Assembly (NCBI RefSeq): GCF_016756535.1
Contig: NZ_AP023247.1
Span: 1,488,001-1,552,000 of the forward strand
Length of the DNA stretch: 64,000 nucleotides
Reading direction: 5' to 3'
DNA from: Mesorhizobium sp. 131-2-1
GTDB lineage: Bacteria > Pseudomonadota > Alphaproteobacteria > Rhizobiales > Rhizobiaceae
Positions 53,111 through 62,257 of the stretch are shown one piece after another. The notes below the pieces were generated by a model. The model saw only the letters and a list, made by a program, of their open reading frames with translations. It had not been told where the DNA came from and did not search any database. Made by a program: the position numbers and the translations under genes. Within the stretch, counting starts at the first letter, position 1. Every line of letters begins with the position of its first letter.

Positions 53111-54684
53111 CGTCCGGCCATCCTCTTCGACTGGACATAGAGCAGCCAGGTCAGCGGCAGCGACATCGCCACCATGATGAAGGCATAGGGGGCGGCCGAG
53201 GCATAGTCGATCTCGCCGCTGTAGGACCAGAAGGCCATGGCCAGCGTGCGGGTGCCGTTTGGCGCCAGCATCTGGGTGGCGGTCAGTTCGTTCATGATGC
53301 CGAGCGCCACCAGCGCCATGCCGGCTGCGGCACCCGGCGCCGACAGCCGGATGGTCGTCGACCACAGTGCCTTGAGCGGCGCCCTGCCGAGGCTCGAGGC
53401 GGCGCGTTCGAGCTCGACCGGCGCCTGCGCGATCGAAGCCCTGAGGCTGACCAAAGCGCGCGGCAGGAACATCAGCGCGTAGGCGAAGAGGATGGTGAAC
53501 AGCGTCTGGTAGAGCGGCATGGCGATGCGCACGGTGATGGTGACCAGCGCCAGCGCGATAACGACGCCGGGCAGCGAGCCGACGATATAGTTGCAGCCCT
53601 CGAGCAGGCGCTGCAGCGGCCCAGGCGCGCGGATCGAGATCCAGGCCATCGGCATGGCGGCGATGGTGGCGAGCAGGGCGCCGGCCAGCGCCAGGACCAG
53701 CGTCTGGCCGAGCGCCAGACCGATCTCGTCGAGGCGCCAGACCTCGGCGCCGCCGGCCAGCAGCCAGCGGCCAATGGTGACGAAGGGAACGCCGAGCGAA
53801 AGCAGCGCGGTGATGGCCGGCAGCGCCAGGCAAGGCAGCGTGGCGCGGCTGAGGCTGGCGCGCTGCTGCTGGCGGGCCGCACCGGAGCCGACGCGGGCAT
53901 AACGCTCCTCGCCGCGCACCAGCACCTCCAGGGCGAGCAGCACGAAGCAGCACGTCACCAGCACGGCAGCGAGCATGTTGGCGGCCGGCCCGTTGAAGGT
54001 CGACTGGAACTGGTCGACGATCGCCGTGGTGAAGGTGTCGAAGCGGATGAAGACATAGAGGCCGTATTCGGCCAGCAGATGCAGGCCGACCAGCAGCGAG
54101 CCGCCGCAGATGGCCAGCCTCAGCTGCGGCAGCACGACTCGCGCGAAGACCCGCCACGGACCGAGGCCGAGCGCCGCGGCGGCGTCCTCCAGCGCCGGAT
54201 CGAGCCGGCGCAGCGCCGCCGAGATGGGCAGATAGAGGAACGGAAAATAGGCGATGACCGAGACGAGCACGCCGGCCCACAGGCCGTGCAGTCCCGGCAC
54301 CAGGCTGATCCAGGCATAGCTGTGGACGAAGGCCGGAATGGCGAGCGGCGCCACCGACAGCCAGGCCCACAGGCGGGCGCCGGGCAGGTCGCTGCGCTCG
54401 GTCAGCCAGGCCAGCGCCACCGCAAGGGCAATGGCGATCGGAACCGCCAGCACCACCAGCAGCACAGTGTTGATCAGGAGTTCGCCGACACGCGGGCGGA
54501 AGATCAGCGCCGAGACGGTCTCCCAGCCGGTCTGAATCGCGATCCAGACGATAAAGGCCAGCGGCAGCAGCGCAAGCAGCGAGACCAAAGCGGCGGCAAG
54601 CAGGATCCAGGACGTCGATCGCCGGCGCCGCGGGCGCCCCGCCGCCGGCAGGCCCGAATGGGTGAGGTCGACCGCCGCTTGCAT
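53107..54684 (-). CDS. fbpB: Ferric-iron-type ABC transporter permease (FbpB-like)
   Basis: 525 residues, a fused permease with two transmembrane halves of about six helices each. Each has an EAA-type loop ([22 protein letters not shown] in the first, [21 protein letters not shown] in the second), the FbpB/SfuB architecture. Together with the ATPase and the binding protein upstream it forms an iron (or polyamine-like) importer. It lies 175 bases after the binding-protein gene with a hairpin between. Confidence 0.87.
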   Translation of the reverse strand: MQAAVDLTHSGLPAAGRPRRRRSTSWILLAAALVSLLALLPLAFIVWIAIQTGWETVSALIFRPRVGELLINTVLLVVLAVPIAIALAVALAWLTERSDLPGARLWAWLSVAPLAIPAFVHSYAWISLVPGLHGLWAGVLVSVIAYFPFLYLPISAALRRLDPALEDAAAALGLGPWRVFARVVLPQLRLAICGGSLLVGLHLLAEYGLYVFIRFDTFTTAIVDQFQSTFNGPAANMLAAVLVTCCFVLLALEVLVRGEERYARVGSGAARQQQRASLSRATLPCLALPAITALLSLGVPFVTIGRWLLAGGAEVWRLDEIGLALGQTLVLALAGALLATIAAMPMAWISIRAPGPLQRLLEGCNYIVGSLPGVVIALALVTITVRIAMPLYQTLFTILFAYALMFLPRALVSLRASIAQAPVELERAASSLGRAPLKALWSTTIRLSAPGAAAGMALVALGIMNELTATQMLAPNGTRTLAMAFWSYSGEIDYASAAPYAFIMVAMSLPLTWLLYVQSKRMAGR

Positions 54685-54794
54685 CAGACCGGACGCCGCG
54701 CCGCCTCGGCCCGCGGACGAAAGTGGCCGAAGGCGCGCTGATCGCAGCCAGGAACGCAGCTTGTCGTCATCGACGATGCCATCTCTAAAACAGA

Positions 54795-54829
54795 GCGCTC
54801 CCGCGGAAAGCGAATTCCCGCAGGAGCGC
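54795..54829 (-). terminator. Hairpin between iron-binding-protein and permease genes
   Basis: The 35-bp hairpin with arms GCGCTCC...GCGGAA (54795-54808) and TTCCCGCAGGAGCGC (54815-54829) has one mismatch. On the minus strand it is followed by TCTGTTTTAG, a moderate U-run. It is 31 bases past the binding-protein stop and likely an attenuator that favours binding-protein expression. Confidence 0.65.
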
Positions 54830-54859
54830 AGTCGGTTGCCCTTTTAGGACGAACGCGAA

Positions 54860-55867
54860 CTAAAGCAAGCCGGCGGCCGTCATCAGATCGGTCACCTTCT
54901 TGGAGTTCAGTGTCGTCGGATCGACTTTCGGCGCCTGCAGGTCGGCCAGCGGCACCAGCTTCGGGTTGGATTCGGCGCCCTTGCCGACGGCGTATTCGAA
55001 GGAGGTGCCGTTCTTCAGCACGGCCTGGCCGCCCTTGCCGGTCACCCACTTCAGGAACGCCTGGGCTTCCTTCGGGTGCTTGCTCGAGGCCAGCACGCCG
55101 CCGCCGGAGATCGAGACGAACGCGCCGGGGTCCTGGTTCTTGAAATAATGGAGCGCGACGTTCTTGCTGTTTTCGCCGGTCTTGGCCTGATCGCCGATAT
55201 AGTAATAGTGGTAGATCACGCCACCTTCGATCTCGCCGGCATTGACCGCCTTCATCACCGTGCTGTTGCCCTTGTAGGCGGTGAAGTTCTCCTTCATCGC
55301 CTTCAGCCAGTCGGCCGTGGCGGCCTCGCCCTTCAGCTGCAGCAGCGCGCTGACGATGGCCTGGAAATCGGCCCCCGAGGGCGAGGCGGCCCAGCGGCCT
55401 TTCCAGCTCGGATCGGCGAGGTCGAGCAGCGACTTGGGCAATTGGTCTGCCTTGAGCTTGGTCTTGTCATAGGCAAAGACGGTGCTGCGCGCGGCGACGC
55501 CGACCCATTTGCCGCTGGCGGGCTGATAGTCCTGCGGCACCTGCGCCAGCGTGTCGGCGTCGACCGGCGCGAACAGGCCTGCCGCCTCGACGAGCGCCAT
55601 GGCCGGCGAATTCTCCGTCAGGAACACGTCGGCCGGCGAGGCTGCGCCCTCGGCGACGATCTGGTTGGAGAAATCGCTGTCGCCGCCATTGCGCAGCGTC
55701 ACCTTGATGCCGGTTTCCTTGGTGAAGCCCTCAGCCCATTCCTTGGCGAGGCTCTCATGCTGGGCGTTGTAGACGACGATGCCGGCGTCCTCGGCCATGG
55801 CCGGGGCGGCAAACAGGCCGAGCGCCAGCACCGTGGCGCCGGCAAGGGTGGAAAGGGCTAGTCTCAT
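54860..55867 (-). CDS. fbpA: Ferric-iron-type ABC transporter binding protein (FbpA-like)
   Basis: 335 residues with a Sec signal peptide (MRLALSTLAGATVLALGLFAAPAMA). The mature part matches the FbpA family: GIVVYNAQHESLAKEWAEGF, SPADVFLTENSPAMALVEAAG, and the twin tyrosines of GGVIYHYYYIGDQ used in ferric binding. ATG 55867 is chosen over 71 residues upstream that lack a signal. An IRO-like palindrome lies 56 bases upstream, consistent with iron regulation. Confidence 0.87.
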   Translation of the reverse strand: MRLALSTLAGATVLALGLFAAPAMAEDAGIVVYNAQHESLAKEWAEGFTKETGIKVTLRNGGDSDFSNQIVAEGAASPADVFLTENSPAMALVEAAGLFAPVDADTLAQVPQDYQPASGKWVGVAARSTVFAYDKTKLKADQLPKSLLDLADPSWKGRWAASPSGADFQAIVSALLQLKGEAATADWLKAMKENFTAYKGNSTVMKAVNAGEIEGGVIYHYYYIGDQAKTGENSKNVALHYFKNQDPGAFVSISGGGVLASSKHPKEAQAFLKWVTGKGGQAVLKNGTSFEYAVGKGAESNPKLVPLADLQAPKVDPTTLNSKKVTDLMTAAGLL

Positions 55868-55922
55868 GGGCGTCGTCCTTGATCTGATGGTCTTGGTTGG
55901 CACGGCTGCACCTACCAATACC

Positions 55923-55937
55923 TGATTAGGATAGTCA
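55923..55937. promoter_or_regulatory. Iron-responsive operator-like palindrome (TGA-N9-TCA)
   Basis: TGATTAGGATAGTCA lies in the promoter region of the iron-transport operon, 56 bases before the binding-protein start. It matches the TGA-N9-TCA core of the rhizobial IRO motif recognised by RirA. The match rests on the symmetrical core only, so chance is not excluded. Confidence 0.5.
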
Positions 55938-56023
55938 ACATTGAAGGCTGCTTCATTCGGTCGCCGGGCGCAAACTTTCGTGATTCTCCGGCACTTTGGC
56001 TTGGACATTATTTCGCCGGCCAC

Positions 56024-56049
56024 GTAACAAATCTGCGCCGAGACGCGAA
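56024..56049 (+). promoter_or_regulatory. Candidate ECF sigma (SigF-type) promoter
   Basis: GTAACA (56024-56029), 16 bases, CGAA (56046-56049). As I recall, the Caulobacter SigF promoter consensus is GTAACC-N16-CGAA, so spacing is exact and 9 of 10 bases agree. It sits 20 bases before the GTG start of the ECF sigma gene, as expected for autoregulation. Confidence 0.6.
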
Positions 56050-56069
56050 CTTCGGGGGAGAAAACTCTT

Positions 56070-56606
56070 GTGACCGGCAAGGATGAGGCCGAGCTTTCCC
56101 GGTTGCTCAGGGCCGCGATCGCGGGAGACGAAAGGGCTTACGCCGACTTTCTGACGCGGACGGCCGCTCTCGTTCGCGGCTTTGCCCGGCGCAAGATCGT
56201 ACAGGGCGGGGTCGACCCCGAGGATGTCGTGCAGGAAACCTTGCTGGCCATTCACGTCAAACGGCACACCTGGCGCCAGGACGCGCCGGTATTGCCATGG
56301 ATCTATGCCATAGCGCGCTTCAAGCTGATCGACGCCTTCCGGCGACGCGGGCGTCGCGTCGAGGTCGAGATCGACGAGATCGCCGAGACCTTCGCCGAGC
56401 CGGAAACCGAGACGGTGAGCGAACGCGACATCAACCGGGTGCTGGAGAGCCTGCCGCCGGCGCAGCGCTCGGTGGTCTCGGCGGTGTCGGTCGAGGGCCG
56501 CTCGATCGGCGAAACGGCGGCGAAATTCGGCATCACGGAGACGGCGGTCAGGGTGTCGCTGCATCGCGGCCTTGCCGCCATTGCCAAACGGTTCGGACGA
56601 CAGTGA
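56070..56606 (+). CDS. sigF: ECF sigma factor paired with NrsF-type anti-sigma
   Basis: 178 residues. Sigma-2 region: DFLTRTAALVRGFARRK, VDPEDVVQETLLAIHVKRHTW and LPWIYAIARFKLIDAFRRRGR; sigma-4 region: VLESLPPAQRSVVSAVSVEG followed by the helix-turn-helix SIGETAAKFGITETAVRVSLHRG. The start is GTG 56070 after GGGGGAG. It overlaps nothing but is one base from the anti-sigma ATG. The SigF name is by analogy with Caulobacter SigF/NrsF, which responds to metal/oxidative stress. Confidence 0.85.
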   Translation: MTGKDEAELSRLLRAAIAGDERAYADFLTRTAALVRGFARRKIVQGGVDPEDVVQETLLAIHVKRHTWRQDAPVLPWIYAIARFKLIDAFRRRGRRVEVEIDEIAETFAEPETETVSERDINRVLESLPPAQRSVVSAVSVEGRSIGETAAKFGITETAVRVSLHRGLAAIAKRFGRQ

Positions 56607-56607
56607 C

Positions 56608-57246
56608 ATGAGGACCGAGGATCTCATCAAGGCGCTCGACGCCGATGCCCGCAGCCAGGCGATGCCGCTCGGCTCCGCCTGGTGGCTGGCCGTCGCCGCG
56701 GCGGCGGCAATCGCGGCGGCGGTGTTCTGGCTGACCATCGGCCCGCGCCCCGACCTCATGGTTGCCATGCACACCATGCGCTTCCTGTCCAAATTCGTCT
56801 TCACCATCGCGCTTGCCGTCAGCGCCTTCGTGCTGATCCGGGCCCTGTCGAGCCCCGGCGCGCCGACGGCCAGGGCTATGGCCTGGATGGCTGTCGCGCC
56901 CGCGCTGGTGGTCGTGGCGGTGATCCTCGAGCTTTTCGCGGTGCCCGCAGGCGAATGGGGCAAGCGGCTCATCGGCTCCAACATGATGATCTGCATGACC
57001 TTCATACCGCTGATCGGCCTCGGGCCGCTCGCCGTCTTTCTTTGGATGCTGCGCCATGGCGCCCCGACGCGGCCGGTGCTTTCGGGCGCGGTCGCCGGCC
57101 TGCTCGCCGGCGGGGTGTCGGCGACCTTCTATGCCGCGCATTGCTTCGATGACTCTCCGCTTTTCGTCGCCACCTGGTACACGATCGCGGTCATCATCCT
57201 GACGGGGCTCGGCGCGCTCGGCGGACGGTTGTTCGTGCGCTGGTAG
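56608..57246 (+). CDS. nrsF: NrsF-family membrane anti-sigma factor (DUF1109)
   Basis: 212 residues with six membrane helices (starting WWLAVAAAAAIAAAVFWL) and a short cytoplasmic N-terminus (MRTEDLIKALDADARSQA) that would bind the sigma factor. Two cysteines, in NMMICMTFIPL and AAHCFDDSPLF, match the conserved Cys pair needed for signal response in Caulobacter NrsF. It begins one base after the sigma stop (TGACATG), so both are co-translated. Confidence 0.88.
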   Translation: MRTEDLIKALDADARSQAMPLGSAWWLAVAAAAAIAAAVFWLTIGPRPDLMVAMHTMRFLSKFVFTIALAVSAFVLIRALSSPGAPTARAMAWMAVAPALVVVAVILELFAVPAGEWGKRLIGSNMMICMTFIPLIGLGPLAVFLWMLRHGAPTRPVLSGAVAGLLAGGVSATFYAAHCFDDSPLFVATWYTIAVIILTGLGALGGRLFVRW

Positions 57247-57315
57247 CGCCACGGACACCGATCCTTAATCATGCCGGCAATTGTTTGCCGGTTAGCATTG
57301 CCGCCTCCGTCCCCA

Positions 57316-57354
57316 ATGCAACCTTTCCTTAAAATCGATCCGCCAGGGTTGCAT
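57316..57354. repeat. 8-bp inverted repeat ahead of GGDEF gene
   Basis: Perfect arms ATGCAACC (57316-57323) and GGTTGCAT (57347-57354) spaced by 23 bases and ending 5 bases before the GTG of the GGDEF gene. A second, 7-bp pair CCGGCAA/TTGCCGG lies at about 57274-57291, just after nrsF. The first pair could sequester the start region or be an operator. Confidence 0.45.
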
Positions 57355-57358
57355 CAAC

Positions 57359-59377
57359 GTGCAATTGCGCATTGGGGCGGAACGCATTGTGACTCGGTGG
57401 AATTGGAAAGGCCCACGGGTCGGCAGATACTCGGCGCTGATCCTGATGGCGGTCGGCCTTGTCGCCGCCGCGGCCTCGATCCTGTCGTCGCGCCTCGATC
57501 TCGGCGCCGAGACCCTGAAGCTCAGCCTGCAGGTGTCGGACGCCATGATCGCGGCATCGCTGTTCCTTGCCGCCTTCTTCATTCGCCAGATCGTCGACGA
57601 CCGCCGCCAGATCGCCGAGAGCGAGCAGCGCTTCCGCCGCGCCATGGAGGATTCGGCGATCGGCGTCGCCATCGTCGGGCTCGATGGCCGCATCGTGCAG
57701 ACCAACCCGGCCTTCGCCGCCATGCTCGATTACAGCCGCGAGGAGATCGAGGCGAAGACCTTTTTCCAGATCACGCATCCCGACGACCTGCAGATCGGCC
57801 GGGACACCATGGTGAACCTGAAGGAAGGCAAGATCGATTCCTTCCATTTCGAGAAACGATATCTCAAGAAGGATGGGACGCCGGTCTGGGCGCAGCTTGC
57901 CGGGTCGGTGATCCGCGACGAAGATAGCGGCCGGCCGCTCTACCTGGTCTCGCAGATCGAGGACATCGACGCCCGCAAGAAGTCCGAGGCACGCATCGCG
58001 GAAGCCGAAACGCGCTGGAACTTCGCTCTGGCTAGCGCCGGCCAGGGCGTCTGGGATTTCGATCTGCGCAAGGGCGGCACCACCTATTCCGCGACCTGGG
58101 TGAAGATGCTGGGCTATGTCGATGGCGAGCTGAACGGCGACCCCGATCGCTGGCTGATGATGATCCATCCGGACGACCGCGCGATCGTCGCCGAGGCCGA
58201 TCGCGCCCATCTTGCCGGCGAGACGCCGTTCTTCGAGGCCGAATACCGCATGCGCCACAAGGATGGCCACTGGGTCTGGATCCTCGACCGCGGCAAGGCC
58301 CTCGAACGCGACGGCGATGGGCGGCTGATCCGGGCGATCGGCAGCCTCACCGACATCACCCAGCGCAAGGAGGCCGAAGCGCGGCTGATCGTCTCGGCGG
58401 CGATGCTGGCCGACGAAAAGGAACGGCTGAAGGTGACGCTGCAGTCGATCGGCGACGCCGTCATCTGCACGGATGCCGCCAACCGCATCACCTTCATGAA
58501 TCCGGTCGCTGAAAAGCTGACCGGTGTTTCGGTCGGCGAGGGACTCGGCAAGACGCTCGGTCATGTCTATTGGGCGGTCGACGAGGAAACGGGTCAGCGG
58601 ATCGGTGTGGCGCGGCCCCCGGCCGGCAGCCCTGGCCCGGCAGACCACAACAGCCGCGCGGTGCTGATCCGGCGCGACGACACGCGCTGCAGCATCCGGC
58701 AGGTCGTGTCGCCGATCATGAACGAACGGGCTGAGTTCTGCGGGCTGGTCATCGTGTTCCAGGATTTCACCGATGCGCGCGCCCTGCAGCGCCAGCTCGC
58801 CCATGCCGCCGCGCATGATGCGCTCACCGGGCTTGCTAACCGGTCGAGCTTCATCCGCGCCATGGAGGACCTTGCCGATCAAAGCGGCAAGACCGGAGCG
58901 ACGGGTTTCGCCGGAGACGGCGAGCATCAGTTCATGTTCATCGACCTCGACCATTTCAAGCAGGTCAACGACACGGGCGGCCACGCCGCCGGCGATGCCC
59001 TGCTGAAGCGGGTCGCCAATGCCATCCGCGGCGTGCTCGGCCCGGAAGACCTTGTCGCCCGCCTCGGCGGCGACGAATTCGCGGTCATCCTGAAATCGGG
59101 CTCCGCGGCCGGCGCCAAAATCGCGGCGCGTTCCATCATCGACGCGATCCGCGGCCTGAATTTCACCTGGGACGGCCGGGCGCATTCGATCGGCGCCAGC
59201 ATCGGGCTGGCCCCGATCCGCGCCGGCTGCGGCGAGGTGGACGAGATCATCGCGCGGGCCGACGCCGCCTGCTATGCGGCCAAGGCAGCCGGGCGAGGCT
59301 GCGTTTCCACCGCGCCCGACGAGGACGCCGAAGGCGAACAGGCCGAAGCGGCCAAGCCGCTGGCGGCGGCGTCCTGA
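57359..59377 (+). CDS. Membrane PAS-GGDEF diguanylate cyclase
   Basis: 672 residues: two N-terminal helices (about 23-75), PAS domains at about 87-210 (SEQRFRRAMEDSAIGVAIVGL), 215-340 (ETRWNFALASAGQGVWDFDL) and 360-490, then GGDEF at residues 570-574 (ARLGGDEFA, active-site motif intact). The allosteric RxxD inhibitory site is lost (GPED where RxxD is expected). It makes cyclic-di-GMP from GTP in response to an unknown signal. The start is GTG 57359; the first helix begins soon after. Confidence 0.88.
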   Translation: MQLRIGAERIVTRWNWKGPRVGRYSALILMAVGLVAAAASILSSRLDLGAETLKLSLQVSDAMIAASLFLAAFFIRQIVDDRRQIAESEQRFRRAMEDSAIGVAIVGLDGRIVQTNPAFAAMLDYSREEIEAKTFFQITHPDDLQIGRDTMVNLKEGKIDSFHFEKRYLKKDGTPVWAQLAGSVIRDEDSGRPLYLVSQIEDIDARKKSEARIAEAETRWNFALASAGQGVWDFDLRKGGTTYSATWVKMLGYVDGELNGDPDRWLMMIHPDDRAIVAEADRAHLAGETPFFEAEYRMRHKDGHWVWILDRGKALERDGDGRLIRAIGSLTDITQRKEAEARLIVSAAMLADEKERLKVTLQSIGDAVICTDAANRITFMNPVAEKLTGVSVGEGLGKTLGHVYWAVDEETGQRIGVARPPAGSPGPADHNSRAVLIRRDDTRCSIRQVVSPIMNERAEFCGLVIVFQDFTDARALQRQLAHAAAHDALTGLANRSSFIRAMEDLADQSGKTGATGFAGDGEHQFMFIDLDHFKQVNDTGGHAAGDALLKRVANAIRGVLGPEDLVARLGGDEFAVILKSGSAAGAKIAARSIIDAIRGLNFTWDGRAHSIGASIGLAPIRAGCGEVDEIIARADAACYAAKAAGRGCVSTAPDEDAEGEQAEAAKPLAAAS

Positions 59378-59384
59378 ACCGGGA

Positions 59385-60263
59385 TCAGCGCGTCGGCACC
59401 GGATGCTCGCCGCGATAGTCGTAGAAGCCACGGCCGGTCTTGCGGCCGAGCCAGCCGGCCTCGACATATTTCACCAGCAGCGGGCAGGGGCGGTATTTCG
59501 AATCCGACAGGCCCTCATGCAGCACCTGCATGATCGACAGGCACGTATCCAGACCGATGAAGTCGGCCAGCTGCAGCGGTCCCATCGGGTGGTTGGCGCC
59601 GAGCTTCATGGCGGTGTCGATCGCATCGACCGTGCCGACGCCTTCATAGAGCGTGTAGATCGCCTCGTTGATCATCGGCAGCAGGATGCGGTTGACGATG
59701 AAGGCGGGGAAATCCTCGGAGACGGTGATCGTCTTGTCGAGGTGCCTCACATAGGCCTTGGCGGCCTCGAAGGTCTGGTCCTCGGTGGCGATGCCGCGCA
59801 CCAGCTCGACCAGCTTCATGACCGGGACCGGGTTCATGAAATGTATGCCGATGAAGCGCTCGGGCCGATCGGTCTGCGCGGCAAGCCGGGTGATCGAGAT
59901 CGACGAGGTGTTCGTCGCCAGGATCGCCTCCGGGTTCAACTGCGGGCAGAGCTGGGCATAGATCTTGCGCTTGACCGTCTCGTCCTCGGTGGCGGCCTCG
60001 ATCACCAGATCGGCGCCGGCGAGATCGGCCATCGCGGAAGCGGCTGAAATGCGCGCCATCGCCTCGTTGCGGGCCTTCTCCTCCAGCTTGCCGGAGCCTA
60101 CCTGACGGGCCATGTTGCCGCTGATTGTGGCGATGCCCTTCTCGATGCGCTCGGGAGAAATGTCGTAGATCAGCACCTTGTAGCCGGAAAGCGCGGAGAC
60201 ATGGGCGATGCCGCCGCCCATCTGGCCAGCGCCGACGATGCCGATCGTCTCGATCTTGCTCAT
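59385..60263 (-). CDS. hbd: 3-Hydroxybutyryl-CoA dehydrogenase
   Basis: 292 residues. The NAD-binding Rossmann motif [18 protein letters not shown] opens it, catalytic residues lie in [19 protein letters not shown] (His-Glu dyad) and [18 protein letters not shown], and the C-terminal helical domain is complete. It acts in butyrate/PHB or fatty-acid metabolism. It is next to etfAB, which accept electrons from acyl-CoA dehydrogenases; a terminator separates them, so it likely has its own promoter in 60264-60320. Confidence 0.92.
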   Translation of the reverse strand: MSKIETIGIVGAGQMGGGIAHVSALSGYKVLIYDISPERIEKGIATISGNMARQVGSGKLEEKARNEAMARISAASAMADLAGADLVIEAATEDETVKRKIYAQLCPQLNPEAILATNTSSISITRLAAQTDRPERFIGIHFMNPVPVMKLVELVRGIATEDQTFEAAKAYVRHLDKTITVSEDFPAFIVNRILLPMINEAIYTLYEGVGTVDAIDTAMKLGANHPMGPLQLADFIGLDTCLSIMQVLHEGLSDSKYRPCPLLVKYVEAGWLGRKTGRGFYDYRGEHPVPTR

Positions 60264-60320
60264 TGCAGCGATCCCGTCGAAAAGGGCCTTGGTGGCCCGC
60301 TTTTTGTGCGGTGCAAACTA

Positions 60321-60353
60321 AAAGGGCGGGGCGACTTCGTCTACCCCGCCCTT
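60321..60353 (-). terminator. Intrinsic terminator after etfA
   Basis: Perfect 10-bp stem AAGGGCGGGG (60322-60331) and CCCCGCCCTT (60344-60353) with a 12-base loop, followed on the minus strand by TTTTAGTTTGC. It lies 30 bases past the etfA stop and closes the etfB-etfA transcript ahead of hbd. Confidence 0.8.
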
Positions 60354-60382
60354 CACAATTTAATACGCTTCCGCAGAGAGCG

Positions 60383-61312
60383 TCAAAGCGCCTTTTGCAG
60401 TTCCGGCAGAATGACGAAGAGATCGCCGACGAGGCCGTAGTCGGCAACCTGGAAGATCGGCGCCTCCTCGTCCTTGTTGATGGCGACGATGACCTTGGAA
60501 TCCTTCATGCCGGCGAGGTGCTGGATGGCGCCGGAAATGCCGACCGCGATGTAGAGGTCGGGGGCGACCACCTTGCCGGTCTGGCCGACCTGCCAGTCGT
60601 TCGGGGCGTAGCCGGCGTCGACAGCGGCACGGCTTGCGCCGACGGCGGCGCCGAGCTTGTCGGCGACCGGAAGGATGACTTCCTGGAACTTCTCCGAGGA
60701 GCCGAGCGCGCGGCCGCCGGAGATGATGATCTTGGCCGAGGTCAGTTCCGGACGGTCGGTCTCGGAAAGCTTGTTCTCGACGAAGGAGGAGAGGCCTGGA
60801 TTGGCCGCCGCATTGACGGTCGTGACGGCAGCGGAGCCGCCTTCGGGTGCCGCCTGGAAGGAAGCTGTGCGCACCGTGATCACCTTCTTGGCGTCGGTGG
60901 CCTGCACGGTCTGGATGGCGTTGCCGGCATAGATCGGACGCTTGAAGGTGTCGGGCGAGACCACTTCGATGATCTCGGACACCTGCGCGACGTCGAGCAG
61001 GGCAGCCACGCGCGGCGCGACGTTCTTGCCCGTCGAGGTCGCCGGAGCGATGATGGTGTCGTAGGCGCCAGCCAGCGACACGACCAGTGCCGCCGTCGGC
61101 TCGGCAAGGCGCTCGGCAAGCTCGTCGGCCTCGGCGAGCAGCACCTTGCTCACGCCTTTCAGCTTCGAAGCGGCGTCCGCCGCGCCCTTGGCGCCCTTGC
61201 CGGCCACCAGCACATGCACGTCCGAACCGATCTGAAGCGCCGCCGACAGCGCCTTGGCGGTCTGGTCGGAAAGGGTTGCGTTGTCGTGTTCGGCGATGAG
61301 GAGAATAGCCAT
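60383..61312 (-). CDS. etfA: Electron transfer flavoprotein, alpha subunit
   Basis: 309 residues. The C-terminal FAD-binding domain shows [38 protein letters not shown] and [17 protein letters not shown], the ETF-alpha signature, complete to DEEAPIF. It carries FAD and passes electrons from acyl-CoA dehydrogenases to ETF:quinone oxidoreductase. It follows etfB after 23 bases. Confidence 0.95.
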   Translation of the reverse strand: MAILLIAEHDNATLSDQTAKALSAALQIGSDVHVLVAGKGAKGAADAASKLKGVSKVLLAEADELAERLAEPTAALVVSLAGAYDTIIAPATSTGKNVAPRVAALLDVAQVSEIIEVVSPDTFKRPIYAGNAIQTVQATDAKKVITVRTASFQAAPEGGSAAVTTVNAAANPGLSSFVENKLSETDRPELTSAKIIISGGRALGSSEKFQEVILPVADKLGAAVGASRAAVDAGYAPNDWQVGQTGKVVAPDLYIAVGISGAIQHLAGMKDSKVIVAINKDEEAPIFQVADYGLVGDLFVILPELQKAL

Positions 61313-61335
61313 TTTCTTGTTCCTTTCCCGATCGC

Positions 61336-62085
61336 TTACAGCACGCCGGCTTCGTTCTTGAGCTTGTCGATCAGCTCGGCGACGCTCTTGACCTTGACGC
61401 CCGCCTTGCGGCCGCCCGGCTCCTCGGTCTTGATCACCTTGAGCCGCGGCTTGACGTCGGCGCCGTAGTCGGCCGGGCTCTTCTCGTCGAGTGGCTTCTT
61501 CTTTGCCTTCATGATGTTGGGCAGCGAGGCGTAGCGCGGCTGGTTGAGGCGAAGGTCGGCGGTCACGATCGCCGGCATCTTCAGCTCCACCGTCTGCAGG
61601 CCGCCATCGACCTCGCGCGTCACCTTGGCCTTGTCGCCGGCGAGCTCGACCTTGGAGGCGAAGGTGCCTTGAGCCCAGCCAAGCAGGGCAGCCAGCATCT
61701 GGCCGGTCTGGTTCGAGTCGTCGTCGATCGCCTGCTTGCCGAGGATGACGAGGCCGGGCTTTTCGGCCTCGACCACGCCCTTCAACACCTTGGCGACGCC
61801 GAGCGGCTCGGTCTGCTCGTCGGTCTTGACCAGGATGGCGCGGTCGGCGCCCATGGCGAGCGCGGTGCGCAGCGTCTCCTGCGCCTGCTGCGGGCCGATC
61901 GAGACGACGATGATCTCCTCCGCCTTGCCGGCTTCCTTCAGCCGGATCGCTTCCTCGACCGCGATCTCGTCGAACGGGTTCATAGCCATCTTGACGTTGG
62001 CGAGCTCGACCGCTGAACCGTCCGACTTGACCCGGACCTTAACATTGGCATCCACAACCCGCTTCACGGGCACAAGGATCTTCAT
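61336..62085 (-). CDS. etfB: Electron transfer flavoprotein, beta subunit
   Basis: 249 residues starting [19 protein letters not shown], with the beta-subunit motif [30 protein letters not shown] and the AMP-binding [17 protein letters not shown]. It is the partner of EtfA. A 7-bp GC hairpin (GGCGCGC/GCGCGCC, 62113-62135) lies just upstream and may belong to the promoter region or the rhizobial gene end. Confidence 0.95.
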   Translation of the reverse strand: MKILVPVKRVVDANVKVRVKSDGSAVELANVKMAMNPFDEIAVEEAIRLKEAGKAEEIIVVSIGPQQAQETLRTALAMGADRAILVKTDEQTEPLGVAKVLKGVVEAEKPGLVILGKQAIDDDSNQTGQMLAALLGWAQGTFASKVELAGDKAKVTREVDGGLQTVELKMPAIVTADLRLNQPRYASLPNIMKAKKKPLDEKSPADYGADVKPRLKVIKTEEPGGRKAGVKVKSVAELIDKLKNEAGVL

Positions 62086-62257
62086 TTTCCTGTCACCTCT
62101 TTCAAGATTTTGGGCGCGCTATAGCAGCGCGCGCCTGCTCAGAGTTGTCGAAAGCCGACATTCCAGACGGAATTCTGGTCTTCATCCGCCGTTGCGGTGG
62201 CGTTTCCGTAGTGGCGGGAATCGGGCGCGTCAATATCCGACACGCACTCAAATCGGT

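Noticed and set aside
52028..54370. Apparent 780-residue fusion of ATPase with an upstream region
   Set aside because: The part before 53110 is the permease read in a wrong frame; the ATPase has its own ATG overlapping the permease stop.
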